A DNA stretch of 58,176 bases from Gammaproteobacteria bacterium (lineage in GTDB: Bacteria > Pseudomonadota > Gammaproteobacteria > Steroidobacterales > Foliamicaceae): assembly GCA_009845905.1 (NCBI GenBank), contig VXYS01000009.1:644325-702500 (forward strand), read 5' to 3'. Below, one piece after another: positions 51,135-58,176 of the stretch. The notes under the pieces are model-generated. The model searched no databases. It saw only the letters and a program-made list of their open reading frames with translations, and was not told the origin of the DNA. The position numbers and the translations under genes were made by a program. Each line of letters starts with the position of its first letter. Position 1 is the first letter of the stretch.

Positions 51135-52235
51135 ATGCGACCGTTCTTTATCGGCCTCATATCGGGCACCAGCATGGACGGCGTGGACGCGGCGCTGGTG
51201 GACTGCTCGGGTCCGGAACCGCGCCTGGCCGCGACGCACACCGGCGAATATTCCGAGGAGCTTGCCTCCCGCTTGCGGGCCGCTATCCGCAGCCAGGGAG
51301 AATGTGGGCTCGCGGAGGCTGCGGCGTTGGACGCCGAAGTGGCGGCCGTGTTCGCCGAGACTGCACTGGCGCTAGTGCGAGGTGCGGGTTACGACCCCGA
51401 CCGGATCGAGGCGATCGGCAGCCACGGCCAGACGCTCTGGCATGCACCCGACGCGCGCTTGCCGCACACCGTGCAGATCGGGTCGCCGGCGCGCGTCGCG
51501 GCCCTCACAGGCATGGTTACCGTGGGCGACTTCCGCAGCGCGGACATGGCGCTGGGCGGCCAGGGCGCTCCGCTGGCGCCCGTATTCCACCAATGGTTGT
51601 TCGGCCGTTCCGGCGAGACCCGGGCGGTCGTCAATATCGGCGGCATCGCCAATCTCAGCGTCCTGGCCGGCGATGGCGGCGTTACGGGTTACGACACGGG
51701 GCCCGGTAACACGCTGCTCGATTCGTGGGCGCGCACCTGCCTCGGGCAAGCCTATGACGAGAACGGACAATGGGCGAGATCGGGCCAGGTCAACGCGGGA
51801 CTGCTCGAGCATCTGCTTGCGGACGACTATTTTTCCGCGCCTGCGCCGAAAAGCACGGGACCCGAGCATTTCAACCTGCACTGGCTGGAACGGGCCGGCA
51901 TTTCGGACAAGGCGCCCGAAGACGTGCAGGCAACGCTGCTGGAGCTCACCGCGGCCAGCATCGCCGGCGCACTGCAGGCCTCCTGTGCCGACGCGGCGCT
52001 GGCCGTCTGCGGCGGCGGAGCGTCGAATTCCTTTCTGATGGAGCGGCTGGCCGCGAACCGTCCGGAATCGAGCCCGGTCACGACCGAGGCATGGGGCGTG
52101 CATCCGGACTGGGTGGAAGCCGCCGGGTTCGCTCTCCTGGCCCGCGCCCGCCTGCTCGGTGAGCCGGGCAATGAACCGGCGGTCACCGGTGCCAGCCGGG
52201 CCTTGTCGCTGGGCGGCGTTTTCCTTCCCTCCTGA
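51135..52235 (+). CDS. anmK: Anhydro-N-acetylmuramic acid kinase
   Basis: 366 residues. Phosphorylates and opens 1,6-anhydroMurNAc to MurNAc-6-phosphate in peptidoglycan recycling. Family motifs: GLISGTSMDGVDAALVD (7-23), GSHGQTLWHAP (about 97-107), VGDFRSADMALGGQGAPLAP, VNIGGIANLSVL, and YDTGPGNTLLD. A conserved late segment WGVHPDWVEAAGFALLA. Together with AmpG, AmpD and AmpE in this window it covers most recycling steps, though no single operon links them. Confidence 0.96.
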   Translation: MRPFFIGLISGTSMDGVDAALVDCSGPEPRLAATHTGEYSEELASRLRAAIRSQGECGLAEAAALDAEVAAVFAETALALVRGAGYDPDRIEAIGSHGQTLWHAPDARLPHTVQIGSPARVAALTGMVTVGDFRSADMALGGQGAPLAPVFHQWLFGRSGETRAVVNIGGIANLSVLAGDGGVTGYDTGPGNTLLDSWARTCLGQAYDENGQWARSGQVNAGLLEHLLADDYFSAPAPKSTGPEHFNLHWLERAGISDKAPEDVQATLLELTAASIAGALQASCADAALAVCGGGASNSFLMERLAANRPESSPVTTEAWGVHPDWVEAAGFALLARARLLGEPGNEPAVTGASRALSLGGVFLPS

Positions 52236-52271
52236 ACCCCCCGGCGCCTCGGATGCAAGAATAGGAAGACC

Positions 52272-52484
52272 ATGAACGGCAGCTTGAGGACGGTCGATCA
52301 TGCGGATGCGGATTCGCGGAGTCTGACGGCGCGTTGGCGGCGCGACTGGGCGCTGGCGCGGCGAATACTCGGCATGCTGTGGTTCTATTTCACGGCCGGC
52401 CGGCGTGTGCGCAGGGCTTACGGCGATTGCGAGCGCGAGGGCAGGATGTACTGGGTGGACGGCGTCGGCGGCGAGGAACGATGA
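52272..52484 (+). CDS. Small basic hypothetical protein (70 aa)
   Basis: Unrecognised. Basic, aromatic sequence with a short hydrophobic stretch (ILGMLWFYFTAG, about 33-44) flanked by Arg residues and ending in YWVDGVGGEER. Might be a small membrane-associated partner. Its stop overlaps the start of the iron-sulfur protein gene (ATGA), and that gene overlaps the TonB receptor likewise, so it is the first of three coupled genes. The downstream coupling is the best argument that it is real. Confidence 0.6.
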   Translation: MNGSLRTVDHADADSRSLTARWRRDWALARRILGMLWFYFTAGRRVRRAYGDCEREGRMYWVDGVGGEER

Positions 52485-53494
52485 GTCTCGCTAACGGCCG
52501 GATCCGCCCCAGCGACCCTCCGCCGCCCGATTACGCGTTCGGCTACCTCAAGCCGCCCCGTTCGGGCAACGAGATCAACGGTCTGGGCGAGCGGGAATTC
52601 CGTCAAGCCGCCGCCGTGTTTCACAATGCAGGCGACGCTCAACTGGAATGGCAGGCGCTGGACGACTTCTTCGGGCTGATCAACCCATGGGGCGTGGTCC
52701 GGCACGTGGTGGCCAACGCCTGGCAATTGCGCAAGCGCAGCGGGCCGGCGGCCGCACGCCGGGTCGAAGCGGACCCCGATCAGATGAGCGAGCGCGTAAA
52801 GGCGGCGGCCAGCGATTTCGGCGCGGACCTGGTGGGCATTGCGCCGGTCACCGAGGAAGCCGTGTTTGCGGGACGCACGGCGCCGCACGGCACGGCGATC
52901 TGCATCGGCCTTTCGATGAACCAGGACAAGATGGCGCATGCGCCGCAGGACACGGCGGCCGTGGAAGTCATGCGGGCGTACCGCGAGGTTTCCCGCATCG
53001 CGATTCGGCTGGGCCGCTACATCCGCCGACTGGGCTGGCCGGCCAAGGCCTACGGCAATCCCAACAGCACCGACATCCTGCACATCCCGCTGGCGGTTGC
53101 AGCCGGGCTGGGCCAGCTGGGCAAGCACGGCTCGATGATCAGCAAGGAGCACGGTTCGAACTTTCGCCTGGCCGCGGTCCTCACCGACCTGCCCCTGGCT
53201 CTCGATGAACCGATCGATATCGCGGTCGACGACCTGTGCGTGGGCTGCAAGCGCTGCGTGGTCGATTGCCCGCCGGACGCCATATTCAACGAGAAGCAGT
53301 GGATACGCGGCGAGAAACGCTGGTACGTCGATTTCGACAAGTGCATCCCGTATTTCGTCAAGACCCACGGCTGCGCCATCTGCATCGAGGTCTGCCCCTG
53401 GAGCCGCCCCGGCCAGGGCCCCAAACTGGTCGAAAAGCTGATGGCCAAACGCCGCCGCGCCTCCGCAACGCCGAATTCACAGGGAGCAGTGTGA
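52481..53494 (+). CDS. Reductive-dehalogenase/QueG-like 2x[4Fe-4S] protein
   Basis: 337 residues. The body resembles the cobalamin-binding fold shared by reductive dehalogenases and epoxyqueuosine reductase: AAASDFGADLVGIAPVTEE, then IPLAVAAGLGQLGKHGSMIS (18 residues after the NSTD segment), then LAAVLTDLPLAL. The C-terminus has DLCVGCKRCVVDCPP and, further on, HGCAICIEVCPWSRPG, giving eight Cys for two clusters. No Tat signal. ATG at 52481 with GAGGAACG upstream is chosen; the longer frame lies over the small gene. Electron acceptor or substrate unknown; the coupled TonB receptor hints at an imported corrinoid or organic substrate. Confidence 0.82.
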   Translation: MSLANGRIRPSDPPPPDYAFGYLKPPRSGNEINGLGEREFRQAAAVFHNAGDAQLEWQALDDFFGLINPWGVVRHVVANAWQLRKRSGPAAARRVEADPDQMSERVKAAASDFGADLVGIAPVTEEAVFAGRTAPHGTAICIGLSMNQDKMAHAPQDTAAVEVMRAYREVSRIAIRLGRYIRRLGWPAKAYGNPNSTDILHIPLAVAAGLGQLGKHGSMISKEHGSNFRLAAVLTDLPLALDEPIDIAVDDLCVGCKRCVVDCPPDAIFNEKQWIRGEKRWYVDFDKCIPYFVKTHGCAICIEVCPWSRPGQGPKLVEKLMAKRRRASATPNSQGAV

Positions 53495-56208
53495 ACGCGC
53501 CGTATTTCCTGGGGCTCGCGCTGTTGTTGATGCTGTTGGCGGCCAACGCCGGCGCGCAAGAGGCGCGCGGCGAGAGCGCGGAAGCCCGCGTGATCGAGGA
53601 GATCGTGACGATCGGCACGCGGCGGCGCGAGCGGGCCGCGGTCGATACCGCCGTGCCGGTGGACGTGTTCAGCGCGGAAGAAATCTCCAGCGTCAACTCG
53701 TCGGACCTGATCGAGGTAATCAACGCCATCGTGCCGTCGTTCGCCGCGCGGCGGCACCCGATTTCCGACGGCGCGAGTTTCATCAGGCCCACGCACATGC
53801 GCGGCCTGGACACCCACCACACGCTGGTGCTGATGAACGGCAGGCGCCGTCATCGCTCGGCGCTGATGCAGGTGGGGGGGTTCGGCGCCCACGGCGCGGA
53901 CCTCGGCGCCATTCCGTCGATCGCCATCGAATCCATGGAGGTGCTGCGCGACGGCGCGTCCGCCCAGTACGGTTCGGACGCCATAGCGGGCGTGATCAAT
54001 TTCAACCTCAAGCAGGCCGATACGGGCGCCGAGCTGCGCGCCCGCTCCGGTCGCTACGGCGACGGGGACGGCGATGAGTTCACGCTGGAAGGCAACGCCG
54101 GCTTTACCCTGCCGAACGGCGGCTTTCTGAACTTCAGCGGCCAGTATTCCGACTCGGCGCCAACCAGCCGCTCGCAACCCTACGACCTGACCATCGCCGG
54201 CTCGGGCCAGACGCCGCTGGAAGCCACGCTCAACCAGGTCACGCTGGACGGCGTTACGTATTACGGTCCCGACGCCCTGACCTACCGCTATTCGCCCACC
54301 GGCGAAATCCTGCAGGCGGCGCGCGGCAGCGACGGCGTGCCGGACGATCTGGACAGCCGCTACGCGGACAACTTCGCCGGCGTGGGCGGCAATCGCGAAT
54401 TTCGCAGTCCGGCCCAGATCTGGGGCCAGCCGGACCGCCGGCAACTGCTTGCCTCGGCCAATGCCTCCCTTCCGCTGTCGGACAGCCTCGAATTGTTTGG
54501 CTTTGCCACATGGGCCGCCAAGGACCAGTCCGGCGGCTTTTTCTATCGCCGCGCGGGCGTGAGCCAACTGCTGCCGGTCCGACTGGCCGACGGCAGGATC
54601 TACGATCCCAGGGCCCGCCTGTATCCGGCCGGTTTCACGCCGCAGTTTTCCGGCGACGTCACGGACTACTCGATCACTATCGGCCTGTCCGGCAGCGTTT
54701 GGCGCGATCTGAATTTCGACCTCTCGGCCGGGTACGGATTCGACCGGATCGCCTACCGCATCGAAAACACCCTCAATCCGTCGCTCGGTCCCGACACGCC
54801 CACCCGTTTCCGGCCGGGCGCGCTGGCCAACGACGAGCTGGCGGTCAACGCCGATTTCGTGTGGCCGTGGGACATCGGCAATCTGGCCAGCCCGGTGAAC
54901 GTCGCCTTCGGGTTCGAATACCGCGACGAGGCCTATCGCATCGATGCCGGCGACCCCAGTTCCTATGAGGTGGGGCCGTTCGGCGTGTCCGATCCGTTCA
55001 ACCTGGAAATCACCCAGGCGGAAGTGGACGCCGACCCGGACGATGATCTGACCGTGGTGGAGTGCCGCATTCCCGGACTTGAAGCGATCGGCAGGCTGTG
55101 TCCCGCCGGAGATCCGGTCAACAATGCGGTGCCCATCGGCTCCAACGGATTCCCCGGCTACCCTCCGGGCTTCGCTTCGCGCCGCAGCCGCGGCAGCTAC
55201 GCCGCTTACGTGGACTTCGCGGCCGACCTGACGGACCGCTGGCTGGTCGAAGTGGCCGCGCGTTACGAGGATTTCCAGGACTTCGGCGACGTGGCGACAT
55301 GGAAAGTGGCTGCGCGCTTTCGGTTGAGCGACAGCGTCAACCTGCGCGGCTCGGCCGGTTCGGGTTTTCGGGCGCCCACACCCGCCCAGATTTCCACCAC
55401 GGTGGTCTCCACCCGTATCGACGCAAACGGCATTCCCAGGTCCGAGGGGGTTTTCCCGCCGGACCATCCCGCCGCCGGGCTGTTCGGCGCCTCGCCACTC
55501 GGCCCCGAGCACTCGCACTCCCTTACGCTGGGCCTGGCCGCCCGCTCGCCTGCCGGGTTCGGGCTTACGCTCGACTACTATCGCATCCGGCTGGACGACC
55601 GCACCGTGATGTCGTCCCAGTTCACCGTGGACCCGGCCCAGGCCGCCCGATTGATCGCGCTTGGAGTTCCGGGCGCCAACGACATCTCCCGGGTGCGGTT
55701 CTTCATCAACGATGTGGCCACGGAGACCAGCGGGGTCGATCTGGTCGTTACGGGCGATATCGACTGGCGGCTGGGCGCCACTTCCCTGCAGGCGGCCTTC
55801 AATTTCAACCGGACGCGGTTTGCCGATACCGGGAAGTTCGTGGACGACGAAACTCGCCACGATATTGAAGAGGGCAGTCCGGCGGTCCGTGGCGCGCTGA
55901 CGCTCAGGCACGGCTGGGGGCGGTCCGATCTGCTGCTGCGCACCCGCTATTTCGGTGAATACAGCAACGCCAGTACGGCGTCCCTGGAGCAGGTGCAGGA
56001 ATTCGGAGCGGAAGTGCTGCTGGACCTCGAAGCGGCCTTCACGCTGCGCGAGCGCTATACGCTCCGGATCGGGGCCGAGAACATTCTGGACAACTACCCC
56101 GACCCGGGGCAGTTCGAGGTCTGCTGCGGGCGCATTTACCGCAGCGACTCCATCGTGCCCTGGCAAGGCCGGCTGTTTTACGCGCAACTGGGAATCTCGT
56201 TCTTCTGA
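53491..56208 (+). CDS. TonB-dependent outer-membrane receptor coupled to the iron-sulfur protein gene
   Basis: 905 residues. GTG start at 53491, overlapping the upstream stop (GTGA) with AGGGAG five bases before it. Signal peptide LGLALLLMLLAANAGAQ, TonB box IEEIVTIGTRR (about 32-42), plug with LVLMNGRRRHRSA, GAHGADLGAIPSIAIESMEVLRDG-type text and YGSDAIAGVINF, and barrel ending in AQLGISFF. This plug style (long GRRRHRSA loop) is common in Cyanobacteria- and Sphingomonad-type receptors whose ligands are unknown. Two Cys-containing loops (VECRIPG; FEVCCGR) may form disulfides. Confidence 0.92.
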   Translation: MNAPYFLGLALLLMLLAANAGAQEARGESAEARVIEEIVTIGTRRRERAAVDTAVPVDVFSAEEISSVNSSDLIEVINAIVPSFAARRHPISDGASFIRPTHMRGLDTHHTLVLMNGRRRHRSALMQVGGFGAHGADLGAIPSIAIESMEVLRDGASAQYGSDAIAGVINFNLKQADTGAELRARSGRYGDGDGDEFTLEGNAGFTLPNGGFLNFSGQYSDSAPTSRSQPYDLTIAGSGQTPLEATLNQVTLDGVTYYGPDALTYRYSPTGEILQAARGSDGVPDDLDSRYADNFAGVGGNREFRSPAQIWGQPDRRQLLASANASLPLSDSLELFGFATWAAKDQSGGFFYRRAGVSQLLPVRLADGRIYDPRARLYPAGFTPQFSGDVTDYSITIGLSGSVWRDLNFDLSAGYGFDRIAYRIENTLNPSLGPDTPTRFRPGALANDELAVNADFVWPWDIGNLASPVNVAFGFEYRDEAYRIDAGDPSSYEVGPFGVSDPFNLEITQAEVDADPDDDLTVVECRIPGLEAIGRLCPAGDPVNNAVPIGSNGFPGYPPGFASRRSRGSYAAYVDFAADLTDRWLVEVAARYEDFQDFGDVATWKVAARFRLSDSVNLRGSAGSGFRAPTPAQISTTVVSTRIDANGIPRSEGVFPPDHPAAGLFGASPLGPEHSHSLTLGLAARSPAGFGLTLDYYRIRLDDRTVMSSQFTVDPAQAARLIALGVPGANDISRVRFFINDVATETSGVDLVVTGDIDWRLGATSLQAAFNFNRTRFADTGKFVDDETRHDIEEGSPAVRGALTLRHGWGRSDLLLRTRYFGEYSNASTASLEQVQEFGAEVLLDLEAAFTLRERYTLRIGAENILDNYPDPGQFEVCCGRIYRSDSIVPWQGRLFYAQLGISFF

Positions 56209-56230
56209 CGCGGCCCGGGCAGAGCAACGC

Positions 56231-56905
56231 ATGAGCAACACTGCCATCGCCGCTCGGCTGAAAACGGTCAGGACACGAATCGCAAGCGCCGCGATTCGCT
56301 CCGGCCGGCGCCCGGACGAAATCCGGATCCTCGCCGTCACCAAGGCCCATGGCAAGGACGCCGTGCTTGCCTGCCATGGGGCGGGCCTGACCGACTTCGG
56401 CGAAAACTTCGCCCAGGAAGCGATCGCCAAGATGGGCGAAGTCGGACCCGGCGGCGCCTGGCACTTCATCGGCCAGTTGCAGTCGAACAAGACGCGCCTG
56501 ATAGCGGAGCATTTCGACTGGGTGCATACCGCGATTCGCGAACGCATTGTCCTGCGGCTCGCCACACAGCGGCCGGAAGATGCACCGCCGTTGAATACGT
56601 GCATACAGGTCCGGATGCAACCGGAAGACACCCGTCCCGCGCTGCCCCCGGAGCAGGTAGCGCAACTGGCGGAACTGATACGTGCGCAGCCACGCCTCAG
56701 GCTACGCGGCCTGATGGGAATCCCGATGCCCGATGCGCCGCGCGAAGCCTATTCCAACCTTCGTTCTCTGTTCGACCGGCTCAATCAAGCAGGCCTGAAC
56801 CTGGACACGCTGTCGATGGGCATGACCGCCGACCTCGAAACCGCCGTCGAATGCGGCGCCACCCTCGTGCGCGTCGGCACCGCCCTTTTCGGCCCACGTG
56901 CCTGA
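56231..56905 (+). CDS. PLP homeostasis protein (YggS/PLPBP family)
   Basis: 224 residues, alanine-racemase-like TIM barrel that binds pyridoxal phosphate. PLP Lys is in ILAVTKAHGKDAV (about 33-45), then FGENFAQEA and WHFIGQLQSNKTRL (the invariant HFIGxLQxNK motif, about 76-89), and LSMGMTADLETAVECGATLVRVGTALFG. Homologues buffer PLP and affect amino-acid balance. An upstream open frame is antisense/out of context; ATG at 56231 gives the normal length. 22 nt after the receptor stop, so possibly in the same transcript. Confidence 0.94.
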   Translation: MSNTAIAARLKTVRTRIASAAIRSGRRPDEIRILAVTKAHGKDAVLACHGAGLTDFGENFAQEAIAKMGEVGPGGAWHFIGQLQSNKTRLIAEHFDWVHTAIRERIVLRLATQRPEDAPPLNTCIQVRMQPEDTRPALPPEQVAQLAELIRAQPRLRLRGLMGIPMPDAPREAYSNLRSLFDRLNQAGLNLDTLSMGMTADLETAVECGATLVRVGTALFGPRA

Positions 56906-56956
56906 CGCCACGCGGAAATTGCATAAACGCGCGTAATAAGCTACTTGATTCGGCTG

Positions 56957-56984
56957 CCTTACTGAATTAAGGTATTCGGTAAGG
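56957..56984. promoter_or_regulatory. Inverted-repeat operator upstream of the antitoxin gene
   Basis: CCTTACTGAAT and ATTCGGTAAGG are inverted repeats of 11 nt with one mismatch, separated by 6 nt. The right arm runs into the Shine-Dalgarno (GTAAGGAGGTG). A repeat at this place is the normal binding site for AbrB-type antitoxin autorepression. Confidence 0.65.
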
Positions 56985-56993
56985 AGGTGTGCG

Positions 56994-57236
56994 ATGATCG
57001 TCAAGATCACGTCGAAGAGGCAGGTTACTTTCCCGGCGCGCGTGCTGGATGAGCTGGGCGTCGGGCCCGGCGATCGCCTGGAACTGCACGAAGGTCCTGA
57101 CGGCTATATTCTGAAGCCGAAGCGGATCGACCATTCCCGCCTGGGCACACTCCACGGCAAGATCCGCCGCGGAATAGGGACGTTTGATCTGCAGGAATTC
57201 AGGCAGCAGGCGTATGCCCCAGCGCTTCGGGATTGA
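56994..57236 (+). CDS. vapB: AbrB/MazE-type antitoxin (VapB-like)
   Basis: 80 residues. Swapped-hairpin DNA-binding domain at the N-terminus: VKITSKRQVTFPARVLDELGVGPGDRLEL pattern (3-31), the standard AbrB fold. The C-terminal part (LHGKIRRGIGTFDLQEFRQQ) would wrap the toxin. Good Shine-Dalgarno (AAGGAGG). Overlaps the toxin gene by 23 nt, as is usual for such pairs, and lies just downstream of the candidate operator. Confidence 0.88.
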   Translation: MIVKITSKRQVTFPARVLDELGVGPGDRLELHEGPDGYILKPKRIDHSRLGTLHGKIRRGIGTFDLQEFRQQAYAPALRD

Positions 57237-57612
57237 CACTTCCATTCTCGTGCGCTTGCTGACGAGAGATCCGGAAGACGAATTCGAGTATTGCATTACC
57301 AGCCTCAGCAGTCTGGTGGGCGACCAGGATGCCGAGATTCTTGCTTCCAACCAGGTGATCGGCGAGGCCTACGTTGCGGTTCAGCATCATTACGGTGTTA
57401 GCAGGGGCGATGCGCGTACTGCCTTGCTTGACGTCCTGCAAAGCGGGTTGGTTGCTCCACTGAACGGCCGGTCGGCGATCGACGCGCTTTCGGCGACACA
57501 GGCTCCCGGTCTCTTTGACCGCCTTATCGTGGATGACTATTCGCGCGTTGGCATGGAGACCTTGACACTGGATCGAAGAATGGCATCCCTGTCCGAAGCA
57601 CAACGCTTGTAA
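57214..57612 (+). CDS. vapC: PIN-domain toxin (VapC-like ribonuclease)
   Basis: 132 residues. First acidic residue in FGIDTSILVRLLTRD (about 5-19), second acidic site in QVIGEAYVAVQ, and the last Asp pair near FDRLIVDDYSRVG; together these are the PIN-domain magnesium site. Predicted endoribonuclease neutralised by the antitoxin. Start is ATG 57214; an upstream in-frame ATG would deepen the overlap with the antitoxin. Confidence 0.88.
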   Translation: MPQRFGIDTSILVRLLTRDPEDEFEYCITSLSSLVGDQDAEILASNQVIGEAYVAVQHHYGVSRGDARTALLDVLQSGLVAPLNGRSAIDALSATQAPGLFDRLIVDDYSRVGMETLTLDRRMASLSEAQRL

Positions 57613-57636
57613 GCGCATTTCGTATATTCTCGCGCC

Positions 57637-58176
57637 ATGAACTCGCCGGAACAGCAATTGCGGGAACTGCGCCGCGGCGCGGTGGACCTGGTTCGCGAAG
57701 AAGAATTGCTTGAGCGTCTCGGCAGCGGGCGGCCGCTGCGGGTGAAGTGCGGGTTCGATCCCACGGCGCCGGATTTGCACCTGGGGCATGTGGTGATCCT
57801 TACCAAGATGCGCCAGTTCCAGGACTTCGGGCACGAGGTGATCTTCCTGATCGGCGATTTCACCGGGATGATCGGGGATCCTTCGGGACGCAGCAAGGCG
57901 CGTCCCACGCTGACCGAGGAAAAGTTGAAGGAGAACGCCGCCACCTACGCCGAACAGGTGCACCGGGTACTGGATCCCGAACTGACGCGCGTCGAGTTCA
58001 ATTCGACCTGGATGAACCGCCTCAGCGCGGCCGACCTGGTGCGTCTGGCGGGCAAGCGCACGCTGGCGCGCATGCTGGAGCGCGACGACTTCAGGAAGCG
58101 TTTCGGCGAGGGCAATCCGATCGGCCTGCACGAGTTCATGTATCCGATCGCCCAGGGCTACGACTCGGTGGCGCTG
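57637..58176 (+). CDS. tyrS: Tyrosyl-tRNA synthetase (5' part; gene runs off the window)
   Basis: 180 residues visible. Class I synthetase: the [20 protein letters not shown] segment contains the HIGH-like HLGH (about 49-52), followed by [17 protein letters not shown] text ([20 protein letters not shown]) and the catalytic-core [10 protein letters not shown] at the edge. The C-terminal KMSKS-containing half is missing because the window ends. ATG at 57637 starts 25 nt after the toxin stop. Confidence 0.96.
   Translation, partial: MNSPEQQLRELRRGAVDLVREEELLERLGSGRPLRVKCGFDPTAPDLHLGHVVILTKMRQFQDFGHEVIFLIGDFTGMIGDPSGRSKARPTLTEEKLKENAATYAEQVHRVLDPELTRVEFNSTWMNRLSAADLVRLAGKRTLARMLERDDFRKRFGEGNPIGLHEFMYPIAQGYDSVAL

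Noticed and set aside
53050..56631. Very long open frame (about 1190 codons) on the minus strand
   Set aside because: It is antisense to a clear TonB receptor and the iron-sulfur protein; high-GC DNA leaves antisense frames open. The translation shows no domain.

Overview
The window is GC-rich, densely coded proteobacterial DNA, most likely from an aerobic gammaproteobacterium. The main evidence is the gshB-yqgE-ruvX gene order, the ampD-ampE pair, a fused chorismate mutase/prephenate dehydrogenase, RppH, ErpA and TrmB, together with four TonB-dependent receptors. Genes are tightly packed, with many 4-nt stop/start overlaps and many GTG or TTG starts. I see no rRNA, CRISPR array, transposase or phage gene. 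The species cannot be named from sequence alone.

Layout. (1) 1-2020, minus strand: a putative bacteriocin (microcin-like) locus. Two small genes each begin with a 15-residue double-glycine leader and a strong Shine-Dalgarno, followed by an HlyD/CvaA-type membrane fusion protein that runs off the left edge. It lies directly downstream of tRNA-Gly(CCC). (2) 2357-4341: trmB and the muropeptide permease ampG. (3) 4489-12052: a long minus-strand set (xthA, an SDR reductase, two methyltransferases, a PaaG-like crotonase, a glutathione transferase, a membrane protein and a small protein), with a divergent CoA-transferase at its far end. This looks like an unassigned acyl-CoA or aromatic catabolic neighbourhood. 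(4) 12107-19226: two TonB-dependent receptors flanking a small protein, a His-tailed bicupin and a secreted lipase-like hydrolase. (5) 19366-23215: a delta-carbonic-anhydrase-like lipoprotein, then a coupled nitrilase-like / dihydroorotase-like / VOC operon. (6) 23332-28087: an NAD(P)H-linked iron-sulfur flavoprotein with a 2-oxoacid:ferredoxin oxidoreductase. (7) 28084-31377: ErpA, bactofilin, a coiled-coil membrane protein, RppH and a methyltransferase. (8) 31385-39818: an M1 metallopeptidase and a PafA-like phosphatase, divergent from a TonB receptor/phytase pair, which suggests organophosphate scavenging. (9) 39895-53494: housekeeping and stress genes (tyrA, hydroxyacid dehydrogenase, formaldehyde detoxification frmA-fghA, pdxH, ampE-ampD, gshB-yqgE-ruvX, a PyrK-like protein, anmK), then a reductive-dehalogenase-like protein coupled to the fourth TonB receptor (to 56208). 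(10) 56231-58176: a PLP homeostasis protein, a VapBC-type toxin-antitoxin pair and the start of tyrS.

Two repeat families occupy the gaps. The more striking has five copies, each about 110 nt: a conserved core of about 50 nt flanked by near-perfect inverted arms of 29-31 nt whose outer part is unique to each copy. A second, shorter GC-rich palindrome family has two good copies and one partial copy.

The best candidates for something undescribed are the double-glycine peptide locus at the left edge and the palindromic element with copy-specific arms.
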